Below, in pieces: positions 11,283-22,447 of a stretch of DNA of 64,000 nucleotides. Location of the stretch: contig CM066308.1 of the NCBI GenBank assembly GCA_033807695.1, positions 186,001 to 250,000 on the forward strand, given 5' to 3'. Position numbers and translations under genes: made by a program. Origin of the DNA: Daedaleopsis sinensis. Its lineage: Eukaryota > Basidiomycota > Agaricomycetes > Polyporales > Polyporaceae. Each line of letters opens with the position of its first letter. Position 1 is the first letter of the stretch. The notes beneath the pieces were generated by a model. The model was given only the letters and a program-made list of their open reading frames with translations. It did no database searches and was not told the origin of the DNA.

Positions 11283-12290
11283 TCATGAAGGATCGTCGCG
11301 GTTGTGACCAGAGAGGTCCAGTCCGAGTCCGAGTCGCCGCGAGTCGCGACGTATCGCTCGGATTAATTTGCAGGGCTGTGACATCACTGTGACTGTACGT
11401 GTTGCGTGACCAACCCCTTCGGCTTGTACAGCGCGTTCTACGAGTTCTTCACCATTAATTACCTTCAATCGGATCTCGCTACAGAAGCAGTAAGTACAGC
11501 TGCTGCTTACAGTACAGCTACTACGAGAATCGCGCCGCCGACTCACTTACTACACCAACCACTCGCAGCGCGCGAGTCCGAGGCGGTCTCATGCACGCAC
11601 ACGGGCGAAGGTCGAAATTGCCTGTTAGGCTGCGGATGACTCATAGTCCAGTATACTTCCGAGTGCGCGCAACTAAGGGCGCGACCGTGATGAGCCGAGG
11701 CGAGAGCAGAAAACGCGGACGCAGACCGCAGCTCACAGTGACTGCACTCCGGGAACAGCTCGGGCCCGCGCAGACACCACCCGCTACTGCCCTTGCAGCC
11801 GCAAAGAGCACAATGTGCGCTTAATCCAAACCCATATGCGCTGTTCGGCCTCGCGCCCGACGGAACGCGCCCGCGTAGAACGTGTCGCTCGTGATGTACG
11901 TTACGCGGCGGGTCTCGGAGCAGCGGCTCGCGCGAGCTGGAGTTTTTTGTTTGGCGTAGGAGATGGGCGAGTACTGGGCGAGTACGGGGGCGCGGATCGG
12001 GGCTGAGCAGACAGTGTGCGAGGTGCGGAGGAGGGAGAGCTGTGTCGTCGGGAGGGTATGTGAGTGTAGCCTAAGAAGTCCTGTGTGCGCTGTAAGCATT
12101 GATGTTCTTGAGGATGACGGAAGCAAGGGGCTTAGGGACCCACAACTGCGCATCGAGGAACCGGATGGACCACTCAAGGTCGACGCGCCGCGGTGACGTG
12201 CGGGGCGACGTAGACGGAATGGACGTGGTGGCATTGAACGGCAATTTCGATCTGCGAAAGTGAGAGAGAGGTACATAATTACAGTACAGG
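11283..12290 (-). pseudogene. Degenerate BTB-like gene, inverted paralogue of 62.9-64.0 kb
   Basis: Read on the minus strand, this stretch matches 62930-64000 (+) in the same order. Shared pieces include VDLEWSIRFLDAQLWVP (right copy VDFERSIRFLDGQLWVP), the aggacttctta/tgggacttcta region near 12070, the ARGRTA block near 11860, the cysteine-rich GCKGSSGWC / ECSHC block near 11750, and GEELVERAVQAEGVGHATR near 11430. The IRFLD segment is the region following the BTB fold in this fungal family. In this copy the reading frame shifts between VYVAPHVT and VDLEWSIRFLD, and no exon chain keeps one frame through all blocks. I read it as a decayed duplicate. A conserved open frame on the opposite strand (TNPFGLYSAFYEFF near 11410) leaves some doubt about which strand was coding in that part. 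Confidence 0.55.
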
Positions 12291-12648
12291 CACTGGTGGG
12301 TGTTGAGTGTCACTTGGGCAGTGGCACGAGCCGCCACTCTTGAATCCGCCTTTCGTCATGATGAGTACAAAGCGAACGCGTGCGGAAGTCACGAGGAAGG
12401 TTGGGGGATGTGCATATGGTGCGAGACGAATGTAGAGAATTAAGAGGGCTGAGACTCAAACGAGCTCCGCCGTGGGGCCTCCACACATTCGTAGAGGAGC
12501 GACTGTGTATTGCGTGCAACGCGCGACCACTGAGCCACCACATAGCCCCCAAGGGCAACCTATCGAGCGGGTTAGGATTCAAGCGGAGCGACGCGAAATG
12601 AGCGACACTGACAGACCTTCAAGCTTAGATTTAAGCGTTCTTGACACT
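12291..12648. other. No gene seen
   Basis: Frames here are short and without motif. The stretch separates the BTB-like relic from the next minus-strand fragment. Confidence 0.4.
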
Positions 12649-12993
12649 CTACCAATTTGGTTTCTGGCCCGTGATCTTCAACACCTCCGCCATCTTGTCC
12701 AAGTCTTCCTGACTGACGTGCGATTTCAACGCCTCCGTAGTGCTGTCGTCCTGGAGTACGAAGAGATAAGTCACCGTAGCAGCGTCCATGAGGATCATGC
12801 GACGTCGCAGCTGGGGAAGGCCAGGGACTTGATTGTAGACCACCAACGGGATCGCCTCGATGGTGGCACCAAGGATCATGAAGACGGCATCCTCGCGTTC
12901 CTCTAACGGAAGCGACGAAATCTTGTGGCCATACATCTTCTCGTAGTGGTACTCGGCCCACCGCGAGAGGCAATCGGAATAGAGAAGCCCATA
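12649..12993 (-). pseudogene. Unrecognised coding fragment
   Basis: The frame DEYGLLYSDCLSRWAEYHY followed by KMYGHKISSLPLEERED, MILGATIEAIPLVVYNQ and DLDKMAEVLKITGQKPNW, ending at 12649, has the composition of a real protein. It starts without its own clear beginning at the point where the Trs65-like frame breaks off (near 12995) and lies in a different frame. It may be the C-terminal end of another gene fused there by rearrangement. I do not recognise the family. Confidence 0.4.
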
Positions 12994-14194
12994 TTCGTCT
13001 TGAGCGTCTTGCGGAACGACTTGCGCAACGTCGCGGCGCGTGGCAGGCTCCCGCCCGGTGGGGGAGATGTCACGCCGGTAGAGTACGCGACCGGCGTTTC
13101 TGTAGTTGTAGCAGACGGAAGTGGGCCGAGGGCGAACTCGTGCATGCGCGTATTCGCGCCGAGTCGTGTTGTGGGCAGCGATAGTCGCTTCTCTTCCGTG
13201 AACGTCGGTCCTAGGGAGGACATACTGTGAATACTAGATCCACGCAGTCGATGCGAAGAAGGAGACAAGAAAAGTCACTCTGCGCTACTCTACCTACCTA
13301 CCGTCGAGGACATCGACGCATCCTCGCATGGACCAGCCTCAGTACAAGGTTGCGGCCCCGGAATCACGCGCGCGTGCTCACATATGTGCTAGCGCATCTC
13401 CATGCGTGACGCTGACTCTAGCCGCACCCTCGCGAGCACACAGCAGCGGTGAAGGGGGTCGCATTCGGAGGAGGAGTAACGAGAACTCACCTGTAGCCAG
13501 ACCCTCCAACAGATTGACTTCCTGCAGTCCCGACAGAGTCTCGTCATCGTCGCTTTCGGACGCATGAGCACGTTCTGCGACGCCGTTAGACGTGACGGAA
13601 GAGGTGACGACGGCAACCGATCTGAGTCCGCCGGCAGCGTCGATGAGAGTCGCAAGTGTCTTGCAAGGAGTAGTCATCGGGAGCGACTTGTTGCGCAGGG
13701 TGGTGGAGACAGTGATGGACAGAAGCGGAGATTCGCCCCGACGGCGAGGAGCGAGCCGGGTCTGTTGCGCTGCATAGAGCTGTTGCGAGGCGAGGGCATG
13801 GACAGGCGAGAGTTACCGGCGAGATCTGGAGAGCTGGACGTCGGAGATATGTACGCCGTCTCGTAGGATATCTGGAGATGAGCGAGGAACGAGAGTAGCT
13901 GAGATGGAGGTGACGTATCGGGTGAAGAAGTGTGGTTCGGAGAGGAGGGGAAGCGGATGGTGAGCAGGAAGTCGAGGTTTTCGTCTGCGTTGCGAATTTG
14001 TCGCAGGAAGTTACTAGATCATTGGTTGAGGACGTACCAAAAAAGGCTGCTTTCCTGTCCACAGACGGCGCAAGCATACGAGAGAGACAGTCTGCTGCCT
14101 GTTCCCCAGCATAGTCTGTCGGAAATTCGAGCGACGGAGGAGGCGCGATCACGTCGAGTACGCTAGACTCGAATAGATCTTCATAGCTTGACAT
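12903..14194 (-). pseudogene. Trs65-like TRAPPII subunit gene, C-terminally truncated
   Basis: Exon 1 (14038-14194) begins MSSYEDLFESSVLDVIAPPP and ends DRKAAFF; exon 2 (13491-13984) continues DENLDFLLTIRFP, SQLLSFLAHLQISYETAYIS and SITVSTTLRNKSLPM; exon 3 (from 13210) continues GPTFTEEKRLSLPTTRLG and ATLRKSFRKTLKTNMGF. This order resembles the fungal Trs65/Kre11-type subunit of the TRAPPII vesicle-tethering complex, which acts at the Golgi. Exon 2 keeps frame only if a 47-bp intron (GTAACT to GCAG, near 13755-13801) is removed; otherwise it has a frameshift. The homologous C-terminal half is missing: after GFSI the frame runs into unrelated residues and stops at 12903. The intron 13211-13490 is unusually long for this window. 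I infer a truncated, probably dead copy; the family call is from memory of the domain and is moderate. Confidence 0.45.
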
Positions 14195-15164
14195 CAGAGC
14201 CTTAATCTCAGCGGGGGAAGTGAAGCACCACCCGGCCAGCTAAGCCCAAGTAGAAAGTGCGGAGGTCCTGGGAGGAGGATGTGGTGGTGGTGGTGGATGA
14301 TGGAGGAGGAGGGAGGAGGAGGAGGGTGAGAACAGTCTGAAGACGCTGGCCAGGATAGTAACCTTACCCTCAGTTTCCGGCCAAACGAACTTCGAAGATC
14401 TCGAAGAGGATGATGTCACGCAGCAGCAAGCTTAACCACAAATATGGCAGCTACTAGTAGCTACTACTGGCCCGGCAATTGTTCAGAATCGCGGAATCGA
14501 GACCGCTGTCTTAACCGTCCGTCTGTCAGCCTTCTTCGAACGCTAGTCCAATCGGCGCTTCGATATCGGAGGATCATGTATAACGGTAATCATCTCTTAG
14601 TTTGCGTGCTCTCTCTGCGTCCTCCTGGTAGCTGAATAGTAGTATCCCCACTCACGAGCTCCCTCACGCCGCTTCTGCAGATGCGCCCAGTTGATCTGCG
14701 CTCTTCAACGTAAACGTGACATGGCGATCACTCCCTCACCTCAGGTAGGCCACTCTTGCCGTTGACGTGCTAGTAGGCGGTGCTGGGAGTCCCTCGTACT
14801 CACCGGTGATTCGTGCTCACACTTCCTGGAAGCGATACGTAGCAAGTCCGTATAGAGATGTATTTCGCCAGAGCATGGGCGGTTCGAGTACAGTAACCGA
14901 GTGGGCAGAGGAGCGAGAGGCGTGAGTGGGTTCGAGTCCGTGCAGTAGTGATAGTATACAATGAATATGCACACCCGACCAGAAAGTCCCATAGGTATGT
15001 AGAACAAGCAGCCACAGCCGAACGTGAGATACGTCGTAGCGAGTAGAGAGTAGAGAGCGTAGCATGTAGCGGTAGGTAAGAAAGGGCATTAGAAGGACGT
15101 ACAGCAGACAGAGTACTTGCGTCATCAACACGAACCGTAACATCGAGCAACCGACACACAGTCG
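14195..15164. other. Intergenic, with a purine-rich tract
   Basis: No gene supported. A purine-rich run (gaggaggaggg type) lies at about 14280-14330. The stretch separates the start of the Trs65-like relic from the 3' end of protease copy A. Confidence 0.45.
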
Positions 15165-17759
15165 TCACCGCTCGTGGCCCTGCAACGACGTCCGGGACGC
15201 ATTCCGAGTCGCGTCCAACCCAAGCACTGGCTCCGGCCCAGGCACGACGAGCGCAGGCGGCGGCACACGCGGCGGGCTCCTGCTCCTGCCCCCCTCCCCC
15301 CGCACCTCGGGCGGGAACTCGCCCAGCGGGCTCGGGCTCGGCGCGGGGCTCATCCCGCTCACCCGCCGACTGCGCGACGCCGTGCCGACCCCAGCCATGC
15401 TCCGCGGGCTGTCCAGCCCGCGGTCGACGATGTCGATCGAACTCCGCGCGTCTTGCTGTGCGGGGTCCGAGCCCGTGCGCGCGTGTCCGAGCAGGGGCGC
15501 CTCCACCCCAGGGCCGCCGCTGAGCGTCCGGTGGTGCAACGAGCGCGGGGAGAGCGAGAGGTCCGAGCGGCGGGCGGAGCGCGGTGGGGGCGAGAGCAGC
15601 GCTGCCTCGCCGTCCGGCAGCGTGTCCGGGTTGACGAGCGTGTCGCGCCAGGAGTCGAAGTAGCCGCGCGTGGGCGAGTGCGGCGTCGGGACGAGCGTGT
15701 CCGGCGTGTCAGACTGCGGGAACGCGCCGAACTCGTCCGGGACGAAGCCCTTGCTCTCGCGGAAGGACCCGTCGATGAAGGTGATCGCGGTGTCGTCCGT
15801 GTACGTGGACTCCATCTGCCGCCGCTTGTACGCATCGAACCGCTTCTGCCGGAGCTCGTCCTCGCTCGGCGCGGAAGAGGTCTTGGTGTGCATCGGGGCG
15901 AGGTGGTAGCCGAGCACATTGAGCGTGTAGTCGTCCTTGCTGTCGTTGGCGCCGTACGCGGCTGCCTCCGCGCGCTGCCTCCGCGCGAACCGTCGTTTCA
16001 TAATCGCCCAGCGTGCGCCAAAGAGCAAGAAGCACATCCCGAAGAACCCGAGGAGCGCGATGAGCGCGATCACCCCAGCCGAGAGTCCGTGCGAGGACGA
16101 CGACGGCTGCTGCGGGGCCGTGTTCGTCTTTTGGAGCGGCTGCTTCAACACGCGCACCTGGTGGAACTCGTCCGCCGCCACGGCGGGGTCTGTCAGGTTC
16201 AGAAGGCCCAGCCGCGGCCGCACTTGCTCGATGGCGTTCGAGTCGCCCGAGTTCAGAGGAAAGGAGCCGTTCGCGGCCGGTGGGTCGAACGCCATCACCG
16301 TGTACGTGTTGCGCAGGAACGGGACGCCGAGGAGCATGTCCGCCGCCGTGAACTGAAAGTTCAGCTGCGCCGGCGTCTGGATCGCGCCGATGCACGTCTC
16401 GGACGACGCGTCGTTTAGCGGATAGTACGTGAGGTCGAGCGGGTGCAGGGGGATCTCCATCCGGTTGTCGAGCTGGATTGTCATGTTGATGGGAGTCGCA
16501 CAGGGGATGTAGTCTGCGGTACGTGAGCGCGTGAGCACTCGGACGCACGAGAAGATCTCGAAATGACATACAGTTACCGTCCGCTGCTGGACTGATCCCC
16601 ATCGCGCCGTAGATCCCGTTCGCGATGCTCGTGGTCGCGACGATGAGAGGTGCACCGGAATCGAGGATGGCAGTCGGCCCGCGCGCGGACGTCGACGTTA
16701 TCGCCACCGGCTTCCGCACACCGTCGACATAGACGTTGATGCCCTCGATGTTTGCCTGCCACCACAGCGGTCCGGTGCTGCTGGTTGCTACGACGGTCGC
16801 GTACTCGATTTTGCTCGGGTCGGGGACGAGGTCGGAGGGATGGCGACCGATGCCGAGGACGGATGAGATTCTGTTGGAGCCGGGGCGTTCGAGCGCGAGG
16901 GAGAGAAAGCGGGCGCCGGGCGCCATCGAAATGGGGGTGATGCTGAAGAGATTCGAAGAGAAGGACGCGCCGTCGGGGGTGTCGGACGTGGTCGGAGGGA
17001 TCTTCCCCGCGATGAGGGAGTTTCCGGGGAGTGCGAGGCCCAGGACGCCGTTGAAGTCGGAGGAGAGCGGCTCGTTCGCGACGGTGGATGCAGCGACTGT
17101 AGAACAAGACCGTCAGTCGACCACAGGACGAGAAAGACGAAAACGAAGGTGAAAGAACGAATCGAACATCGTTCATCAGCTCATATAGAGACCTGAGTTC
17201 GTCGCGAATGGCGCACTCCCAACGCTCGTTCGTGCCTGGACTGTACTATCCCGTGACAGTCGCTAAGCGTCGTGATCGCAAGGATTTGCGTGCAGTAGCT
17301 GTGACAGCACAGCTGATCATCGAGGAAGTCCGGTCCCACGACACGCAACGGTTCCTGAGACGATCGCAGGGGGCGGCGCAAACGTGGATGGAGAAACGAG
17401 GATCGCGAACGAATAGGGACTCACTCAAGGCCTGGTGATCGATGCTATACCCGCCAAACTGCAGCGTGTCCCACACGACGAGCCCCTCCGCGTCTCCCTG
17501 TGCGTACTTGAGATGGAGATCCAGCCCAGACGCTATCGAGTGCGAGGAGTCGTATTTCGCGCCGCCGACCTGGTTGCAAAGCGCGGACGAGCACGCGGTT
17601 GAGGTGACCCACTATGTAGGGTTTGTAAGTGCCATGCGACGCGGAAGCAGGGATGCGCGGACGGCGGGACGTACGAGGTCGGAGGAGCCGGTGTCCACTT
17701 GGACGAGGAACTTGTTCTGCGCGCCGGAGGCGCCGAGGTAGATAGGTACGACGTAGGCC
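15165..17759 (-). CDS. Membrane-anchored pepsin-like aspartic protease, copy A (complete C-terminus)
   Basis: Exons 17675-17759, 17425-17611, 16578-17096 and 15165-16513 join in frame (about 712 residues); a first exon with the signal peptide, upstream of 17759, could not be fixed. Family A1 motifs are YVVPIYLGASGAQ, the first catalytic VDTGSSDLW split exactly by an intron after L, the CNQVGG region, and the second catalytic site AILDSGAPLIVA. Pepsin-type enzymes cleave proteins at acid pH. After the catalytic domain comes a hydrophobic helix GVIALIALLGFFGMCFLLFG followed by WAIMKRRFARRQR, a clear transmembrane anchor with a basic cytoplasmic side, then a long Ser/Pro/Arg-rich tail ending TSLQGHER. 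This suggests a vacuolar or plasma-membrane protease. It is the only one of five copies that keeps the anchor; the tandem unit begins inside its last exon at 16325. The 328-bp intron 17097-17424 is long. Confidence 0.85.
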
Positions 17760-18943
17760 CTGGAAGCATGCATGCAAGCCGTCAGCGACCGCTCGCGTGC
17801 AAGTCACAATCGAGCATATTGAGCGAGCAAGTGACACTCCATTCGTGCTCGACATGGCCCTGTCGATCGACCGTGGCACGTCGCCCCGATCGGTCTCGCA
17901 CGGAACGATACTCGCGAATCGGGCCTCTGCAAGGATTAGAGGATGGGTAGCGCACGACGAGTCGCAAGACAGCCGCGTAGAGGTCGACGCGCCTGGCCAA
18001 GGAAGACCGTCGTCGAGGCGGACTAAAGCCTAAAAGGCAGGTCCGCGCGGCGCCGCACATGGACGGGGTCTGTGACTGCCAAATGTGCAAGAGGGCGGAG
18101 TGGGACGTGCGATCGAGTTTACGAAATCGTCGCTCCAAGAAGAAACGACCATGGGTGTTATGGGATTTGGCCGGCCAAGAGACGGGTCCGTGTCCAGCAC
18201 CGCGCTGCATTGCAGCCACGGCGATCGCGCGAGTCTGGTCGCGCGCACGAGAGAGCGGGCACGGAGCACATCCAGAGATCAACAGTGTTAACTGGCGGAT
18301 CACTTCGAAATCCGTGTGCGCGCGCATTGGAAGCTCGCGAGACCCCACACGGGCCTGTATACCCGCACACCGAAGTGCGACGCGCGCCGCGCGCCACATG
18401 CCATCCAGCCATCCAACCATCCACGTTCTGGCAGTGCGCATGTCGAGACAGGAAATGCAACGAATGCACCCGCTAGGCAACACCAGCCTTTGCCTGGCAG
18501 ATGCATCCGGCGCACTGAGAATCCCGGTGGTGCAGCCATGCTCAACGCACCGCAGCCGACAGTCGCGGACGGTCCTGACTACAGCTGCGCCGAAGCACAG
18601 CGGGGCAATCTCTTGTACGCATAGGGGGCTGCCATGCAGTTCTCGCGGCACGTCGCTCCGGCTCTTCTCGCGCGGACCGATCCTCACATTGCTCCTCGCG
18701 AATTGGGCCTCTGCAAGGTCTGAACGCGCACGACAACGCTCTCTCGCAGGACGTCGACGCGCCCGGCCGGGGAGAGGTCATCGTCGGAGACGAGAGGAAC
18801 GCGCGGCGCCGCACATGGATGAGGGGGGTGAATGCGAGATTTGCAAGACGGCGGAGCTGGACGTGGCGATTGACTACGAAGCAGATCATGAAAGTTGTCG
18901 CCCCGAGAAACGACCAGCGGCGAAGAGACGGTTGACGTGCAGC

Positions 18944-18985
18944 ACTGCGATGCATTGCTGCTAGCTAGTAGCAATGTAGTGCAGT
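18944..18985. repeat. 42-bp hairpin 1 of unit A
   Basis: An imperfect inverted repeat: arm actgcgatgcattgct pairs with agcaatgtagtgcagt around a loop of about 10 bases (gctagctagt). It lies upstream of a second, similar hairpin. Similar hairpins sit at the same place in the other units. Confidence 0.7.
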
Positions 18986-19039
18986 CTTTTCAATCGCACT
19001 ACGCGATTCAGAGCGCGAAGTAAACGGTTGGTGTCCAGC

Positions 19040-19081
19040 ACTGCGCCGCATTGCTGCTAGCCAGTAGCAATGTCGCGCAGT
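19040..19081. repeat. 42-bp hairpin 2 of unit A
   Basis: Arms actgcgccgcattgct and agcaatgtcgcgcagt pair with few mismatches. It lies just 3' of the stop of unknown gene 1 (19141, minus strand), where it could fold in the 3' UTR or act as part of a termination region; that role is inference. Confidence 0.7.
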
Positions 19082-19140
19082 CTTTCCACACGCGTTGCAA
19101 TGCCATGTGTCGCAGATGCAGCAACATCCCGGCCGGTGAC

Positions 19141-20106
19141 TCAGGTCATTGATGGCCCCTCTTGGGCTCGCCGTGCTTGTCCTGTTCCGGGACTGAAACA
19201 AAGAAAGGCCTGCGATAGCTAGTGACGGCAGCCGAGACGATTCTTGCCCTCCGGTAGTAGCTTGCGGGGCATGGGGAAATGCGGGAGAAAAGGAGAACTC
19301 ACGATTGGTACGGCGAATCGGCCACGAGCTCGAGGTCGATGAGCACCCCATCCGGCCCTCCGTTTCCCTCGTCACGCGTGTTAAGCTCCCGCTGCTTGCC
19401 CTTGGAACGTGCCGCGAGATCGTGCGCGGGTGCAGACTGGCGCATGTCCGGGGTCGAGGGGGGTGTGAATGCCAAGTGGTCGGTGACCAGTCCGAGGTGT
19501 GAGGAGAGGAGGGCGAGCTGAGGTGGCCGGGAGAGGGGGAGGAGGAGGATGGGAAGGAGCGGGTCGGGTTCAAGGGAAGGACGGCAGGGGAAAAACAAGA
19601 TGCATTTCGGGGACGGCCTGCCACAGGCGCGACTCCTCTCGACAACACTGGCGCCCGCCGTCCCCGGTCACCTGACGCTCGCCTTCCAGTCCTCCTCGTC
19701 CCTTCTTCCCTCCCACTCCCCGAGCTTCTCCACATACGACCCCTCAGCTAGCCCCGATCTCGACCACTGTGAGCCCAAGCTGTAGATCGGCACTTCAAAG
19801 CTCGAAAGCGTCGGGCGCTTAGGACAGACTGCCGCGACGGGTACTTTCCCCCGCATCCGATCCCGATCTCACAGTGACGCTCGCCCGCGACTGTCCCTGG
19901 ACTGTGCTTGAACGCACGCACGGCCGTCTTCTGGCACTGTGCACTGTCCCCGCCCACGCCCGGCCTGCACTCGGCTGCGGTCTGCCCAAGCTCTGCGCCC
20001 AGCTCGTCCACCGTCCAATACACCCGATCCTCCGATCCCCCCGGTCCTCCCACACGGCCACCACGCCCGTCCCCGTGTACTCGCTGTGCCCTGTCCTCGC
20101 GTGCAT
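19141..20106 (-). CDS. Unknown unit gene 1, copy A, 4 exons
   Basis: Predicted exons 19873-20106, 19672-19828, 19303-19617 and 19141-19192 on the minus strand. Exons 2-4 join in frame across introns with good signals, giving KRPTLSSFEVPIYSLGSQW, then LLPILLLPLSRPPQLALL, AAARSKGKQREL-like basic stretch (ARSKGKQRELNTRDEGN), IDLELVADSPYQS and the end GQARRAQEGPSMT. Exon 1 joins in frame only if read as VYWTVDELGAELGQTAAE, but the ATG at 20106 opens the frame EYTGTGVVAVWEDRG; the two frames meet at a six-C (six-G on this strand) tract near 20036. So either a frameshift, a different start, or a sequencing error is present. No family recognised. The same structure occurs in units B-D and a truncated form in E. 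Confidence 0.5.
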
Positions 20107-22447
20107 ACAACCCCGCTAAGTACTTTCTTACCTACCCTTCTTATCCGTCTTTCTAATCTACCTCCGGTCTGCATACGGAGCGAACCACGCCCGTCCGCCC
20201 GACGGTACGTACCCCCTCAGCCTCACTGGCGCAAACATCGCCGCCGCTGTCTGCCGCTCCCCGACTCCCGCCTCGTCTCGTTCCGGCCTCCGCTGCGCTC
20301 GTCGAGACTGCAACACGCATGCTAACAACTACTCTACCAGACTACCGACGACCACGCCGCCGCCGTCCGCCGTCCGCCGTCCGCCATGCCCCCGCCCGCA
20401 TCCAGCCATCCCGAGCACCGGCAGAGGTGCCCCTCCTACCGCCGCCCCCTGTCGGGACCGCCCACGCCGCCGCCAGTCCGCCTCAGAACCGCAATCGCGC
20501 GCGACGTGCTCACCCCGTGTCCCCTCGCGAACAGCGATACGTGCCCGCGCGGGCCCCCCGGCCTGGTGGTCGGTCCGTCAGCGCTCTGCGCTCTCGACCG
20601 TGCGCAGTCTCACCTGTCCGTCCGCTGGCGAGCACATGCTGCCTATCGGGAGAGGCCGCTCAGTACTCGGTACTCGGTGCCCGGTGGCGAGTGCACGCGG
20701 GACTCACCCGTCTGCGATCCTGCGATCCCCTGCAGATGTCGCGCGCGCGCGTGCGCCGGCGCGTCCCGCGTATCGCAGGCTGTCGTTCATGTCAGCATCG
20801 GCGACGATCCGCGTACGTCGGGCCACGGCTGGGCACAGACCGTGTCGGTGAGCGGCGGTATGGGAACGGCGGGGAGCGACGTACGAGGTGCGTGCGTGCG
20901 TGCGTGCATTCCGTGCGCCCGAGAACGGGGACGCGACTCCGAGCGACCACTGCGTAACAGGGAGAGGAGACGGTGCCGAGGGACCGGACTGCGCCGCCGC
21001 AGCTCAGCCCATGTCGGGCCCTGTCGCCTCGCCCTACCCTAGGCGGGCTGTCAGCGCCCTCGAACATGCAAGACGGGACACTGTCGCACTCACCCGCATC
21101 GCTACACGTTCAAGAGCACCTGCTGGACATCCCACGAAGGTGAGTCAGAGCAGGCACCGGTTCGCGGCGAGAGCACGCGAAAGCACTCACCTGCCGTCGA
21201 TTCCCTGCAGACCCGAGCCACGCCGTCTTGTGCGCCGTCAGCCTGAGCCTCCCGTCGCGAGCGCGCGCGAATGCGGACGTCAGCATCGCCGGACGACGCG
21301 GATGCGGGCCCTGAGCGGCGGCGAGCGAGACCTTGCGGACGGACGGACGGACTCGCAGGCTGGGGATCGACGGCGTTCGTCAGCGGGTACAGGAAAGGAG
21401 CGGCGCGAGGAGCGACGTACGTGGTGCGTCCGTGCGACTTGTACGCACGAGACGAGCAGAGGTCGAGGTGGACTTCCGAGTCCGGGTCACACCTGGCGGA
21501 CATCAGCCTCGAGAGGATGCAAGACAGGACCACCGTCGCACTCGCCTGCGTCTGTGCGGCGCGGGCTGCGTGCCTGCTGGACATGGAGCAAAGGTGAGTA
21601 AGTATTCAGCTGTGGTATGAGCACGCGGGACTCACCCGTCGCCGTCGTCCGCGATCACCTGCTAGTGTATGCATAACTTGTCGGCCCCGGCGCTGGCACT
21701 AGCATCCTCCGCGTCGGCCTCCCGTCGCGCACGCGATCTGCGTGAGCAGGCTGTACTGGATCCCCGGTCGATCGTGGACGTCAGCATCGCCGACGCCGAC
21801 GCATGTGCAGACGACACAGAGCAGGCGTACCGTGATCTGGGGGCCGGCAGGAGGATGGACGTGGGACTCGCGGCGCGGTCTGCGAATCAAATGTGTTCGT
21901 TAGCGACTGTATCGTGAACAGCGGGAGCTGCGACGTACGAGGTGCGTCCATGGAATCTGTGCGCCGGGAGGAGCAGAGCTCGAGGTCGAGGTCGCGGGCA
22001 TCGGTGACGGAGGAGGCGGCGGGGAGGCGGCGGGGCATGAGGCCTGAGGGGAGAGGGAAGAGGGACGGGAGATGGGGGAGAAGGATAGGGGACTGGACTG
22101 GCCACGCACCCGACCCCCACGCCAGTACTTGTACGCGTACCCTCGCCGGTCCGGCGTGCGCGCAGACGTCATGGCAGCCTGAGGCCGGGATGTCCGAGGG
22201 TGGGCACGGACGGCGCTCGGGGCGAGGAATGGACGGGCTCGAGGCCCCCGACGTCCGCCAACCAGATGCTGCCGCAGCACGGTGCACCGTGCGTGTGTGG
22301 GGCTCCCGTGGATTCGTGCGCGCACGTCAGAGGGGCGGCGGGGTCTTGCCAGGAGGCGGCGGGGGTCCGTGGTGTGGCGGTTGATGAGAGTCTGTACGCT
22401 GTACGTACATACACGAGAATCGAAGAGAGTGCTTACGCTGTTCCCCC
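20107..22447. repeat. Unit A minus-oriented module block
   Basis: Three related modules of about 520-535 bp can be aligned on the minus strand; the shared core gcgacgtacg-ggtgcgt appears on the plus strand at 20877, 21411 and 21930. Each module pairs an acceptor-like ATGTCCAG/CAGG end with a GTGAGT donor, and encodes similar open segments such as SRAYKSHGRTTYVAPRAAPF. Because nearly all frames are open at this GC content, coding cannot be proved. A plus-strand intron with CTAAC branch site (about 20213-20338) is also possible. A (gtgc)n microsatellite is at about 20889-20908. Confidence 0.5.

Larger units (their letters stand above)
17760..19140. other. Unit A, protease upstream region
   Basis: Should contain the protease promoter and its unmodelled first exon. 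The minus frame MSSTNGVSLARSICSI ends near a possible donor at about 17806, but it is a poor signal peptide. Long open frames on both strands (up to 301 codons) show no motif. The same DNA is present in units B and E, while C and D lack about 0.9 kb of it. Confidence 0.4.

Noticed and set aside
14400..14640. tRNA gene
   Set aside because: No cloverleaf or A/B box pair could be found here or elsewhere in the window by eye.
15174..16418. 414-codon open frame on the plus strand
   Set aside because: It is antisense to the last exon of protease copy A, is extremely Arg-rich, and exists because of the codon bias of the real gene.
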